DNA of 64,000 nt from Rhodospirillaceae bacterium LM-1. Lineage in GTDB: Bacteria > Pseudomonadota > Alphaproteobacteria > Rhodospirillales > WMHbin7. This document shows, one piece after another, positions 32,701 through 42,094 of the stretch. A program made the position numbers and the translations under genes. Under the pieces are notes generated by a model. The model worked only from the letters and a program-made list of their open reading frames with translations. It made no database searches and was not told where the DNA came from. The stretch spans positions 175,872-239,871 of the forward strand of contig CACUVI010000028.1 in NCBI GenBank assembly GCA_902725215.1. Direction: 5' to 3'. How positions within the stretch are numbered: position 1 is the stretch's first letter; the number at the start of each line of letters is the position of its first letter.

Positions 32701-35700
32701 GTTGGATGGCGGCGCTGGCATTGATTTCGTCAATTATTCGGCTACGGCGATTTCGGTCAATCTGTCGAGCCAGACGGCCAGCGATCTTGCCAGCAACAAC
32801 GACACCCTAGCCAGCATCGAAGGCGTGATCGTCGGCGCCGGGAACGACACGCTGAGCGGCGGGGCGAATTCTTGGGTCAGCTATGCGGGGTTGACGACCG
32901 GCGTAACCGTCAACTTGGTTCAAGAATCCGCCTGGGGCGGGGCGGGGTCTGACACGATCGTCAGCTTCGCGCATGTCATCGGTGGCGACGGACATGACGA
33001 GATAACCGGCAATGACGATGACAACACATTGCAAGGTGGGCTTGGCAACGACATCCTTGATGGCGGCGCTGGCGCCGACACCGCTAGCTATGCCGCATCC
33101 GCGGCGGCGGTCAGCGTTCTGTTGTTCCAAAACACAGCCACCGGCGGGGCGGGCAACGACACACTGACCAACATCGAGAACGTGGTCGGCGGTTCCGGCA
33201 ACGACGTGATCTACGGTGATGCTTTCGACAACGTTCTGACCGGCATGGCCGGTGCCGACTCGCTGTTCGGCATGGCGGGCAACGACACCATCAATGGCGG
33301 GGTCGGCGATGTTCTGCTGTCGGGCGGCGATGATACGGATGTTCTTTCCTACTCGGATATGACTGCGGGGGTTACGGTCAATCTGACCACCAGCCACGCC
33401 ATCGGCAGCGGTTTTGACACCACCGTTTCCGCCTTCGAGGATGTGATCGGCGGCGCTGGAAACGACACGTTGACCGGCTGCGCGGGTGTGAATTCTCTTT
33501 ATGGCGGGGCGGGCAACGATGTTTTTTACGCCACCCTTGGCGACGACTTTCTTGACGGTGGTGATGGCTTCGACACGGTTGCCTTCACGGGCCTGGAAGA
33601 AAGCGCCACCATATCGTTGGGGGGCATGTATTATTCCGCCTCCACATTTGTTTATATGGAATCGATGGAGGCGGTCGTCGGCACGGACTACGACGACTGG
33701 CTGATCAGTTATAATTTTGAAGACGACACGGTCCCCACCTTGATGGGCGGCGGCGGCAACGACACACTGTCCGGCGAAGATGGAAACGACGTTCTGCTGG
33801 GCGGCGCTGGCAACGACACATTTTATGGCGGTTTCGGCAATGACAGCATTGCGGGCGGCGAGGGCATCGATACTTTGTCGATGTCGGAATTCTATGGCGC
33901 CACCGTCGATCTTGCCGCTGGGACGATGACCAACGACGACGGCGAGGTCAGCACGATCAGCGGCATCGAGATTGTGCTGGGCAGCCAGGACGCCGACGTC
34001 ATCAAAGGCAGCTCGGCAGATGAAACGTTGGCGGGCAGCATCGGCGACGATTCGCTGTTGGGCGGGGCTGGCAATGACACCTATCTGATCGACGCCTTGG
34101 CCGGCTCTGGAAACACGATTTACATCCAAGACGCCTCCGGGACGGCGGATACGCTGCTGTTCGATGAAAGCGGTATGGGCAAAAATATCGACAGCATCAT
34201 CAGCCAGATGTACCGCGCTGGCGACGATCTGGTCATCGCCACCAGCGACGGCGGGTTCATCCAGATCAAGGACCAGTATGCGGGCGGCGGGCTGGAATAT
34301 GCCAGCGATGGCGGCGGGAATTCCATTTCGCTGGCTTCGAGCTTGATTGGCGGCGACACCGACGATCTGATCGTCGGCTCTTCATCCGCTTTGGGTGAAA
34401 CTCTGAATGGCGGCGCTGGCGACGACATGCTGGTTTGGGGCGGCTATGGCAACGACACTTTGATCGGCGGCGATGGCGACGACGATCAGGCGGCCTTTTA
34501 TTTCACCGGCAATAATGTCTCGCTGACATTGGATGATGACGGCAACGCCGACGCGACATCGGGCGCTTACGAAATCCGCCTGGAAGGCATTGAACAGATT
34601 ATCGCCAGCGTCTATAGCGGCGACAACATCGTCGGCAATGCGGGCAAGAACTGGTTCTCGAATTCGGGCGCTGGCGGCGACGATACGTTTGACGGCGCTG
34701 GCGGCACAGACACGATCAGCTACGCCTATCTGCATAATGGGGAGGGGGTCAACGTAACGCTGAATGGCGATGCTTGGGTTAATGCGACCTATGGCGGCTT
34801 TACAGACGTCATCCGCAATATCGAGAATGTCGAGGGATCAGGCTACGACGACGTCATTGTCGGTGACGATTCCGACAACCATATCGAAGGCGGTGCTGGC
34901 AACGATAGCCTGAATGGCGGAGCGGGCAGCAACGACGTCGTCAGCTATGACGACGACATTGCGGGCGTTGTCGTCAATCTTGGCGACGCCATGTCGTTTG
35001 ACGGCAACGATTACGACAGCTATTCGGCACTGGATGGCTGGGGTTACACCGACACGTTGGCCAATTTCGAAGGGATCAGGGGTTCCGATTACGACGACGT
35101 GCTGATCGGCAGCGACGTCAGCGGCACCAGATTCGAACCCGGAAAGGGCAGCGACTTGGTCGTCGGCCAAGCGGCTTCCGATAAGGTCGAGTATTACACA
35201 AGCACAATTTCATCTAGCGACAACTATTCCACCCAAGGCGTTACGATCTATCTGAATGGTTCGGGATACGCCACGGAAGATGGAAATACAGATACGCTGA
35301 TCGCCGATCCTTGGGGCGGAAACGACCGGCTATACGGAATCAACAATGTTACAGGCACCTCCAACGACGACCACCTGAACGGCCTGAACGACTATGATAA
35401 TTACGCCGGCGGCGCCGGATCGAATCTTTTGGAAGGCAGCGGCGGCGACGACACGCTGTTGGGCGATTACTCCGACACCATTGCTTATTACGCCAGCACG
35501 TCGGGCATCGTCGCCAACATCTCAGGCATGGTCTATAATTCCTCCATCGGCCAATACCTCTTTACCGTCGAGGATGGGCTGGGCGGCACCGATACAGTGA
35601 ATCTTGGGCCGTCCCTTCATGGCTCGTCCTATGACGACACCTTCAATTTCGGCGCCGTTCCGACCGATTGGACCTACACCACCGATGGCATCGACACGCA

Positions 35701-38700
35701 ATACATGCTGGTCGGCGAGGCATTGAACGGCGGCGACGGCAATGACAGCTTCGTTCTTTCCGACGCCACGAAACTGGATAGTTCCGACGTCATCTTTGGC
35801 GGCAACAACGGCGCCGCTGGCGATTCGCTGGTGCTTGACGATGCCTCGGGTCCTGTTGATATCGACTTTTCTGGCAGCGGCATCAACCTGTCCGGCATCG
35901 AACGGATCGTGCTTAACCAGAATGTCGCCACCTCGCTGACGCTTAGCAAGCTCATGATGACGGGCGTCGATTACGACGGCGACGGCGTGACGGACTACAC
36001 GATCGGCGTTTCGGCGGCGCAAGCCATGACCGGCGCGGTCACCGTGGACGCCAGCGCGTTCGATGGCCAGGCCATGAGCCTGATCGTCGATGGCGCGAAT
36101 ATGGGCGGCAACGATTATCTGATCGGCGGCGCTGGCAGCGACACGCTGTCGGCGGGCGCTGGCGCCGATACTCTGAATGGCGGCGAGGGCGATGATTCAC
36201 TGTTCGGCAACGATGGCGCCGATACGCTGATCGCCAGCTACGGCCATGACACGCTGACCGGCGGCGACGGCCAGGATAGGTTCGTTCTGGAAAATTATTG
36301 CGCAGCTGATGGCTACGCTAAGATCATCACCGATCTGGAGGTTGGCGAGCGAATTTGGGGTGGTTTCGATCTTTCGGCGGACGATCTGGGCAACGGCGTG
36401 GTCGCAGTGGACTATGACAGCCAGGTAGGCGATACGACCGTCACCTTCAACGATACGAGTGTCGGCTCCATCTATATCGCCACGATAGAAAACAGCTGGT
36501 TGACCGTGGCGGATTTCACGATCAGCGATGGTCATCTTGTTCTGGCGGCCAATCCCATTTCCTTGGAGACTCAGACGCAGACGGTTGTCATGACCAGCGG
36601 CGTCAATGACAGGATATTCGGATACCAGGACATCTCAAATCAAGTCATCACGCTTACCGGCCTAGCCCAATCGGGGGACTGCATCACCGACGACAGCCAG
36701 TCGATGAGCGGCGACGGCGATTCCGTTTACCTAGCGGTTGGCGCGAACACAATCTCGCTCGTGGGCATCGAGAATGTCTATCTGGGGGCGGGCAGCGGCA
36801 ACGATTTCAAGACCGGATCGATCAACGGAACCGTTTACGGCAGCAGCTTTGCCGACAGTATCGCCTTCACCAGCGGGCATTACGAAGCGGGCGCCATGAG
36901 CATCGTTAGCGGCGCTGGTAACGACACGATCTTTCTGTATGCCCCCGATGGCTATATTTACGACCATATAGACACATTGGTCATCGCAGAAGGCGACGGC
37001 GTGGACACGATCAGCGGCTTTGCGGGCCACGACATGATCAAGGTCACCGATGTTACGCTTACTAGCATCGCCGATGGCGATGGGACGGGTTTGGTGGCGG
37101 GCGAGGTGCATGTCAGTTCTTCGGGCGACAGCACCACTTTGCATATTGGCACGGATGCCAATCCCGGCGCGGATATCGAGGTGCTTCTGACCGGCACCTA
37201 CAACGTGTCCACCTACGAGCACAGCGCCACGGGCCATTACACGGCCAGCGACTTCAGCATCGACAATGGCCAAATCGTCTTGACGTCGGCCTTGCCGCCC
37301 GCCGAGTTCATACTGAATGATGACGACGACAGCACGCAAGATCACGCCTGGACGTCCAACAAGCAGGAAACCATCAATTACGGGCTTGATGGCGGATTTA
37401 GCAACACGCTTTACCTTACCGGCTTGGCCGAAACGGGCGACAACGTGAATATGGGCGATGGCGACGCTGACGCGGTGTATCTTGATCCCAACGGCGCAGC
37501 CAATGTCCTTGCCCTGTCGGGCGTCGAGGAATTGCATGGCAACGACAATGACGACGACATTACCCTCGTCAATGTTCACGGCGGGGCCGCCAACGACGGC
37601 TCGTTGATGGACATCTATCTTGGTGCGGGCGCGAACAGCCTGACCATCGACGCCGCCAACGTGAGTTCAGAAAGCGATGGAAACTACCAATTCTCGGTCA
37701 TCGGCGGCGTGGACAGCGACAGCGTCACCTTCACCAACAGCGGCCGCTCGGCCGCCATTGCCGATGTCTACTCGCTGGAAGATGTTGAATCGGTTGTCCT
37801 TGGCGAGGGGGACGGCATTTTCCTCAGCGCCTACGACCTGGGTGTTGCCCTGCAAAGCATCACCGGCAATGGCGATTTCGACACTTTGCAGGCGGGTGTT
37901 GACGGTTACGCCGATCTTAGAGAGATCACGCTATCCGGCATCGAGCAAATCGCCGGGGCGGTCACGATCTCAATCGATCAGTTGGCCAATGGCGTTACGC
38001 ATCTTGGCAATTTAGGGGCAATCGAGGATTCTTCGGACATCACGGTCAAGGCTGGCGCTAGCAGCACGGCCAGCTTGGCGGCCTTGACCCTTGCCGCCAA
38101 CACCTGCACCTATTTCGATGAAGGCATCGACATTTCGGCAACCAGCCTGACAATGGGCGGCTGGTCGGCGTTCGACCTCTACGATGGTTCCAATCTCACC
38201 AATGGCGGAACGATCAGCATCGCCGAAGGGGACGAAGCCGACATCTACTTCAACGACAACCCGAATGGCACTGTGTCAGCCTTCGATAACGGCGACAATG
38301 TGATCAGTCTGGGCGCTTCCGCCATCCTTAACTTTAGCGCTTATCACGATTGGGAAACCCCTGCCGATTTCACGGCCACGGCCTATCTGGACGGCGTTTG
38401 GCAAGGCGCTGGAACAGGCGGCATCATTTACGTTGAGGGTTCGTCGGAAATTGATCTTTCGCAGACCGAATATGTGGGCAGGATGGAGGCCTATATCAAC
38501 GGCACTGTGGCCCTCGAGGGTGATGGCGGGGTTGGACTTGTCGTCAGCGACTATGCCACCCTTTATATTGGCGCGGAATCCACGCTTGATCTGTCGGGCC
38601 TGACCGGTGTGAGTGAGGATGATGTCTATACGATCTATCAGGTGGGGGGGGGCTCGAACGGCGTTGTCAGCGGCGCCTTCTCGGCCATCGAAGGACGCGA

Positions 38701-39379
38701 GATCGACGGTAACGGGTATGTCCTTTCGGCAGACCATTCGGCCTATTCATTAAGCCTCACAGCAGTTCAGGCCAACATCGTGGGCAGCGTGGACGATTCC
38801 ACCGTCGACATATCGGCGAACGGCCAAGTGGTCGCCGATCAGGGCGGAAACGACACGATTGACGTTGGAGAATTTACGGGCGTCCAGGCTTTCGGCGGAA
38901 CGGGTGACGATACGTTCACTATTGGCAGCGCCGAAGCCTTAACCAGCGGCCAGTTCATCGGCGGCGCGGGCAGTGACAAGCTGGTATTTAATTTTAATGC
39001 CGCTGATGGCTTGGATTTGCCGAACGATATGGATGGGTTCCAAATTGATGGCATCGAGCAGATCGATTTCGGAGCCTCAACGACCGTCCCCCATGGGCTT
39101 GTGCTTAACGCGGAATTCCTGAAGGCCATGGAATCGAGCTTGGCGGTCAACAATCATGATCTGGTCATCATCGGCGACCAGAGCGTCGATGTCAGCGGCA
39201 ATGCGCTCTTTCTGGGAGACGACGATTGGAATGAGATCGGCTTGGGACACGCGAATTATGATTCCTATTCCGCCTACACAACTGGCTACACAATCTACGA
39301 ACACACAACGAGCGGGAATGTCGATGTCGCCGTGGCGGTGGCAGGCACCATCGACGTCAATTCGGGCGTGGCGGCTTAA
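29771..39379 (+). CDS. Giant FecR-domain/RTX-repeat protein (3202 residues)
   Basis: An intact 9.6-kb gene for a probable type I secreted surface protein. Regions: residues 1-120, an unrecognised part with VVPAGFVLTEADFVRKGPDL; 125-300, a FecR domain (DTLNGDVNVVHADG...TPVATIGIRGTMVAGSF); 336-395 and 494-632, Gln/Ala/Gly-rich repeats ending in polyalanine; 633-670, a Ca-binding-like GYISGATVFLDLDGDAVLDAGEEW; 945-2160, many RTX nonapeptides (GGxGNDxLxGG), often with Ala- and Asp-rich inserts; 2160-3202, diverged repeats, with a last RTX-like patch near 3020-3070. No signal peptide. RTX repeats bind calcium outside the cell. No secretion genes lie nearby. Role (adhesin or matrix protein) is inferred. 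Confidence 0.9.
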   Translation: MLDSGKLAASGSTASQASGSASQANPDGALAPDIVLEAAAAQGLVVPAGFVLTEADFVRKGPDLLLIGPDGKTILIRDYFTSEDAPDLLSVDGAFIPGDLALKLAGPLAPGEYAQAGAAKAAQQAIGRADTLNGDVNVVHADGSKGVLHKGDPVFQGDVLQTVKGATVGLVFMDGTTLGLGSNGRLVLDQMVYDPSTQTGKSAFSLVQGSFSFVSGQIAKSSPDAATLRTPVATIGIRGTMVAGSFSPETGLTTALLPEGSSTGEFSITTASGTTTNNQSFGAVHVSNFFSVPSNVVLVSQGQIVNSFKEVLSAVASSNATSAAKASADQILMQVFQQQGAQQQGGAQQQGAQQQGAQQPGAQEGQQQQGQQQGGAQQQGAQEGQQQQGQQQGGTAPSGTVEGLFQGQGQGGSTLAQGVDAKFAAAAQAAILNAVSEGKPVAAALMAAMAASQAFGEAKAQGASTEQALSAAANVANQTGVLTGTTFTNSPGTGHQQQQGAGQSQTQGQSQQQNQAQQSADQAAAQQQAAQQQAAQHQAAQQAAHQAAQQAAAQQAAQQAAAQLAAQQAAAQLAAQQLAAQQLAAQQLAAQQLAAQQAAAQQAAEASAAAAAAAAAAAAAAAAAAAAQQTASNTYAGTAVDGYISGATVFLDLDGDAVLDAGEEWTTTDSSGGFSFSSTDSSGTLVVMGGTDVSTNQAFTGILKADSSASVVTPLTTIMATMVANGDVADAAAAQAKLATMFGFDASGLDLNTYDPFASALNDGTTQAAGVMQAALMIQNMVSQMSALLDGAGGGDIDSSAATAAVLKALAAQAGSAVGAAQLTDDASGGFLETLIGSAVGQLGLADATSINSSLSDAITNGAASVLANINQAVATAVTNNPTGGAGLLTTLSSIARVAQGDAATALANVASGASSDLTSFSNAGSLTEQITLAADNVPAIGNVVAGTSGNDVLTGSGWLRGLAGNDTLTGGSGNDTLDGGAGIDFVNYSATAISVNLSSQTASDLASNNDTLASIEGVIVGAGNDTLSGGANSWVSYAGLTTGVTVNLVQESAWGGAGSDTIVSFAHVIGGDGHDEITGNDDDNTLQGGLGNDILDGGAGADTASYAASAAAVSVLLFQNTATGGAGNDTLTNIENVVGGSGNDVIYGDAFDNVLTGMAGADSLFGMAGNDTINGGVGDVLLSGGDDTDVLSYSDMTAGVTVNLTTSHAIGSGFDTTVSAFEDVIGGAGNDTLTGCAGVNSLYGGAGNDVFYATLGDDFLDGGDGFDTVAFTGLEESATISLGGMYYSASTFVYMESMEAVVGTDYDDWLISYNFEDDTVPTLMGGGGNDTLSGEDGNDVLLGGAGNDTFYGGFGNDSIAGGEGIDTLSMSEFYGATVDLAAGTMTNDDGEVSTISGIEIVLGSQDADVIKGSSADETLAGSIGDDSLLGGAGNDTYLIDALAGSGNTIYIQDASGTADTLLFDESGMGKNIDSIISQMYRAGDDLVIATSDGGFIQIKDQYAGGGLEYASDGGGNSISLASSLIGGDTDDLIVGSSSALGETLNGGAGDDMLVWGGYGNDTLIGGDGDDDQAAFYFTGNNVSLTLDDDGNADATSGAYEIRLEGIEQIIASVYSGDNIVGNAGKNWFSNSGAGGDDTFDGAGGTDTISYAYLHNGEGVNVTLNGDAWVNATYGGFTDVIRNIENVEGSGYDDVIVGDDSDNHIEGGAGNDSLNGGAGSNDVVSYDDDIAGVVVNLGDAMSFDGNDYDSYSALDGWGYTDTLANFEGIRGSDYDDVLIGSDVSGTRFEPGKGSDLVVGQAASDKVEYYTSTISSSDNYSTQGVTIYLNGSGYATEDGNTDTLIADPWGGNDRLYGINNVTGTSNDDHLNGLNDYDNYAGGAGSNLLEGSGGDDTLLGDYSDTIAYYASTSGIVANISGMVYNSSIGQYLFTVEDGLGGTDTVNLGPSLHGSSYDDTFNFGAVPTDWTYTTDGIDTQYMLVGEALNGGDGNDSFVLSDATKLDSSDVIFGGNNGAAGDSLVLDDASGPVDIDFSGSGINLSGIERIVLNQNVATSLTLSKLMMTGVDYDGDGVTDYTIGVSAAQAMTGAVTVDASAFDGQAMSLIVDGANMGGNDYLIGGAGSDTLSAGAGADTLNGGEGDDSLFGNDGADTLIASYGHDTLTGGDGQDRFVLENYCAADGYAKIITDLEVGERIWGGFDLSADDLGNGVVAVDYDSQVGDTTVTFNDTSVGSIYIATIENSWLTVADFTISDGHLVLAANPISLETQTQTVVMTSGVNDRIFGYQDISNQVITLTGLAQSGDCITDDSQSMSGDGDSVYLAVGANTISLVGIENVYLGAGSGNDFKTGSINGTVYGSSFADSIAFTSGHYEAGAMSIVSGAGNDTIFLYAPDGYIYDHIDTLVIAEGDGVDTISGFAGHDMIKVTDVTLTSIADGDGTGLVAGEVHVSSSGDSTTLHIGTDANPGADIEVLLTGTYNVSTYEHSATGHYTASDFSIDNGQIVLTSALPPAEFILNDDDDSTQDHAWTSNKQETINYGLDGGFSNTLYLTGLAETGDNVNMGDGDADAVYLDPNGAANVLALSGVEELHGNDNDDDITLVNVHGGAANDGSLMDIYLGAGANSLTIDAANVSSESDGNYQFSVIGGVDSDSVTFTNSGRSAAIADVYSLEDVESVVLGEGDGIFLSAYDLGVALQSITGNGDFDTLQAGVDGYADLREITLSGIEQIAGAVTISIDQLANGVTHLGNLGAIEDSSDITVKAGASSTASLAALTLAANTCTYFDEGIDISATSLTMGGWSAFDLYDGSNLTNGGTISIAEGDEADIYFNDNPNGTVSAFDNGDNVISLGASAILNFSAYHDWETPADFTATAYLDGVWQGAGTGGIIYVEGSSEIDLSQTEYVGRMEAYINGTVALEGDGGVGLVVSDYATLYIGAESTLDLSGLTGVSEDDVYTIYQVGGGSNGVVSGAFSAIEGREIDGNGYVLSADHSAYSLSLTAVQANIVGSVDDSTVDISANGQVVADQGGNDTIDVGEFTGVQAFGGTGDDTFTIGSAEALTSGQFIGGAGSDKLVFNFNAADGLDLPNDMDGFQIDGIEQIDFGASTTVPHGLVLNAEFLKAMESSLAVNNHDLVIIGDQSVDVSGNALFLGDDDWNEIGLGHANYDSYSAYTTGYTIYEHTTSGNVDVAVAVAGTIDVNSGVAA
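30775..31665 (+). repeat. Low-complexity CAG/GCG repeats in the giant gene
   Basis: Two tracts (30775-30955 and 31252-31665) of near-tandem CAG/CAA/GCG codons encode QQQG-, AQQ-, LAAQQ- and polyalanine-rich linkers; the end (31590-31655) is almost pure GCA/GCG/GCC. Codon number is multiple of three in every unit, so length changes would keep the frame. Confidence 0.85.
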
Positions 39380-40059
39380 CGCCAACCCGCTTCGATAAGG
39401 CTCGAGGGAAGGGGAGACCACAGGCCAGCCGGAAGGCCCGCCGCCCTTAAATGGGCGGCCAGCCATTCGTTGCAGGTGGTGATCGGGCTGTAATGGCCTT
39501 TGGCCTCGTAAAAGGCGTCGGCACTGCCGAACCCCTCGCCGACGATCGGAATGGATTTTCCGTTCTCGTCGCGTTGCAACTCGGCCCGCAGCCTTGCCGC
39601 CAGATGTTGATAGGGTTTGGGCGCCATCTTCCAGCGGCGCGTCTGCGCACCATGTGGCATTCCAGGCAAGTGCGCGACATGCATGACCGCCGCCCCCCTT
39701 CCCAGCAGGGCGTTCAGCGCCGTCTTTGCCTTCAAGTCGCGCAAGCGTGGCGTTTCCAGATAGAAATCGCGATCTCCCCAGCCGATGGCGACATGGGTCG
39801 ATGGAAAGGGATGGCGCGTGTCCGTGGATGGGAAGTCGTCGCGCCAGTCGATGCCGCCCGCCTGGGCGGGCAGAATCAGATCGACATGCCAGCCGTTGGA
39901 AACCAGCGCGATCTCGATCGCGTCAGGCCCTAAATCAGGGGGGGCGGGATTCGCCGGAATCGATCCCAGCAGCAAGGCAAGGCCAAGCCAGCACGGGATC
40001 GGCAGAACAATGGCAAGAAGTGCAAGCCAGCCCCAGCGCTTGAGGGACCGGCCTTTCAT
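39376..40059 (-). CDS. DUF2459 family protein
   Basis: A 227-residue protein with an N-terminal membrane helix (WLALLAIVLPIPCWLGLALLLG) and a periplasmic domain with the DUF2459 signatures VSNGWHVDLILPA, HVAIGWGDRDFYLETP and TTCNEWLAAHLRAAGLPAGLWSPLP. The Cys and His residues in the family resemble those of NlpC/P60-like hydrolases; activity unknown. The start at 40059 overlaps the stop of the upstream gene by one base. An upstream reading to 40923 in this frame is a shadow of that gene. Confidence 0.88.
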   Translation of the reverse strand: MKGRSLKRWGWLALLAIVLPIPCWLGLALLLGSIPANPAPPDLGPDAIEIALVSNGWHVDLILPAQAGGIDWRDDFPSTDTRHPFPSTHVAIGWGDRDFYLETPRLRDLKAKTALNALLGRGAAVMHVAHLPGMPHGAQTRRWKMAPKPYQHLAARLRAELQRDENGKSIPIVGEGFGSADAFYEAKGHYSPITTCNEWLAAHLRAAGLPAGLWSPLPSSLIEAGWR

Positions 40060-40988
40060 CAGCTTCCCAAAAGCGCTCGCACATGGTGGGTGGTGCAGGC
40101 CATCAGGGCCGCCAGATCGTAGCCGCCTTCCAGCGTCGAAACCACGCGGTGGTCGCATACGCGGCCCGCCACCGCCAGAATCTCGCGCGTCGCCCAGCCG
40201 AAATCCTCGGCTTCCAGTTTCAGGTTGGCGATGGGATCGGCCTTGTGGGCGTCGAAGCCCGCCGAAATAAGAATCAGTTCGGGTTGAAATGCTTCCAATG
40301 CCGGAAGAATGCGGTTGGCGAAAGCGGCGCGAAAGCCCTGCCCATCGGTGCCGGGCGGCAGGGGCACATTCACCACATTGCCCGCCACGCCGGTTTCGTC
40401 GGCCCAGCCGGTTCCGGGATACAAGGGCGATTGGTGCGTGCTGGCGTAAAAGAAATCGGGATCGTCTTCCATCAAATGCTGGCTGCCGTTGCCGTGATGC
40501 ACATCCCAATCCACCACCGCGATGCGCTTCAATCCATGCGCCACCCTGGCGTGATAAGCGCCCACCACCACATTGTTGAACATGCAAAAGCCCATCGCCT
40601 GATGCAGTTTGGCATGATGGCCGGGCGGGCGGATGGCGCAAAAGGCGTTGCGGGCGCGCTTGGCCATCACGTCGTCGATGGCTAGGCAAATGGCGCCCGC
40701 GGCGCGCAGCGCCGCCTCGCCGCTGTTGGGCGACAGAAAAGTGTCGCCGTCGATGGTGCGATGCCCCTCTTGCGGTACCGATGACAGGATATGCTCGATA
40801 TGCGACATGGGATGCACGCGGGCCAATTGCTCCTGGGTGGCGTGCGGCGCTTCCTCGCGCATCAGGAAATTGAATTCCTCGGTCTCCAGCGCCGCCAGAA
40901 CCACCTTCAGCCGTTCGGGGCATTCCGGGTGATGCGGGCCGGGATCATGTTCCAGACAAACGGGGTGGGTAACGAGAAGGGTGGTCAT
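40059..40988 (-). CDS. Histone deacetylase-family hydrolase
   Basis: A 309-residue zinc hydrolase of the HDAC/AcuC/AphA superfamily. Motifs: HPECPERL at the N-terminus, IRPPGHHA with the active His pair, DWDVHHGNG and SAGFDAHKADP with the zinc ligands, and STLEGGYDL. Bacterial members deacetylate small acylated amines or proteins. It is co-directional with DUF2459 and overlaps it by one base. Confidence 0.94.
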   Translation of the reverse strand: MTTLLVTHPVCLEHDPGPHHPECPERLKVVLAALETEEFNFLMREEAPHATQEQLARVHPMSHIEHILSSVPQEGHRTIDGDTFLSPNSGEAALRAAGAICLAIDDVMAKRARNAFCAIRPPGHHAKLHQAMGFCMFNNVVVGAYHARVAHGLKRIAVVDWDVHHGNGSQHLMEDDPDFFYASTHQSPLYPGTGWADETGVAGNVVNVPLPPGTDGQGFRAAFANRILPALEAFQPELILISAGFDAHKADPIANLKLEAEDFGWATREILAVAGRVCDHRVVSTLEGGYDLAALMACTTHHVRALLGS

Positions 40989-41004
40989 GTGATGACTTGC
41001 TCTT

Positions 41005-42093
41005 TTAGATTTTTCCGCACTGGCCGCGCTGACGCAGCAGATGATCGGCCAGCACCAGGGCCAGCATGGCTTCGGCCACCGGAACCGCCCGGATGCCCAC
41101 GCAAGGATCGTGGCGGCCCTTGGTGACGATATCGACCTCGTTGCCGTGAATGTCGATGCTCTTCCTAGGAGTTAGGATGGAACTGGTGGGCTTCAAGGCC
41201 AAGCGCACGACAACCGGCTGGCCGGTCGAAATGCCGCCCAGAATGCCACCCGCATGGTTGGAAAGAAAAGCGGGCTTTCCCTTCTTCATGCGCATTTCGT
41301 CGGCATTTTCCTCGCCGCTCAAAAGGGCCGAGGCGAAGCCTTCGCCGATCTCGACGCCCTTGACGGCATTGATGCCCATCATCGCCTTGGCGATGTCGGC
41401 ATCCAGCTTGTCATAGACCGGCATGCCCAAACCCGGCGGCACGTTCAACGCCTCGACCTCCACCACCGCGCCGATGCTGGAACCCGCCTTGCGGATTTTC
41501 GCCAAATCTTCGTCCCACAGGGGAACTGTCTTGGCGTCGGGGCAGAAGAAGGCGTTGTTGGAAACTTCCTTCCAATCGAAGCGCGAGCGTTCGATGGCGC
41601 GGGCGCCGATCTGCACCAAGGCGCCGCGAACGACCACGCCCTTGGGCACGATGGCGTTCAGAACCAGCCTTGCGATGGCGCCGCCCGCCACCCGCACCGC
41701 CGTTTCGCGGGCCGAGGCCCGCCCCCCCCCCCTGGGATCGCGGATGCCGTATTTGCGCCAATAGGTATAGTCGGCGTGGCCGGGGCGGAACTGCTCGGCG
41801 ATGGCGCCGTAATCCTTCGAGCGCTGGTCGGTGTTGTCGATCAGGAAGGCGATGGGGGTGCCGGTGGTCCTGCCTTCGTAAACGCCCGACAGCAGGCGCA
41901 CGCGGTCGGCTTCCTGGCGCTGGGTCACATGTTTGGAGCCGCCGGGCTTTCTGGCGTCGAGAAAAGGTTGGATGTCGGCTTCGGTCAGCGAAATGCCGGG
42001 CGGGCAACCATCGACGACTCCGCCGATGGCCGGGCCGTGGCTTTCGCCGAAGCTGGTCAGACGGAACAAATCGCCGGTGGAGTTGCCCGACAT
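41005..42093 (-). CDS. aroC: Chorismate synthase
   Basis: Chorismate synthase makes chorismate from 5-enolpyruvylshikimate 3-phosphate with reduced FMN. From [20 protein letters not shown] at 42093 it has 362 residues. Family motifs are [32 protein letters not shown] and [11 protein letters not shown]. An 11-base G run (41722-41732, plus-strand C) encodes the Gly-Gly-Gly of the second motif. It lies one base from the fabI stop. Confidence 0.96.
   Translation of the reverse strand: MSGNSTGDLFRLTSFGESHGPAIGGVVDGCPPGISLTEADIQPFLDARKPGGSKHVTQRQEADRVRLLSGVYEGRTTGTPIAFLIDNTDQRSKDYGAIAEQFRPGHADYTYWRKYGIRDPRGGGRASARETAVRVAGGAIARLVLNAIVPKGVVVRGALVQIGARAIERSRFDWKEVSNNAFFCPDAKTVPLWDEDLAKIRKAGSSIGAVVEVEALNVPPGLGMPVYDKLDADIAKAMMGINAVKGVEIGEGFASALLSGEENADEMRMKKGKPAFLSNHAGGILGGISTGQPVVVRLALKPTSSILTPRKSIDIHGNEVDIVTKGRHDPCVGIRAVPVAEAMLALVLADHLLRQRGQCGKI
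41722..41732. repeat. 11-base homopolymer in aroC
   Basis: Eleven consecutive C (G on the coding strand) within codons for the conserved GGG of the chorismate synthase signature. The frame is intact as given. Confidence 0.9.
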
Positions 42094-42094
42094 C

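Noticed and set aside
32807-34129. A 440-residue open frame on the minus strand inside the giant gene
   Set aside because: It mirrors the RTX repeats in another frame, has no family features and no ribosome-binding site. The same applies to the 401-residue frame at 30452-31657.
39926-39945. CCC-TAAATCA-GGGGGGG resembling the cluster palindrome
   Set aside because: It lies inside the DUF2459 coding sequence encoding a Pro-rich stretch and is far from a promoter.
39376-40923. A 515-residue reading of the DUF2459 gene
   Set aside because: The N-terminal 288 residues overlap the HDAC-family gene in another frame and are a shadow; the true start is 40059.
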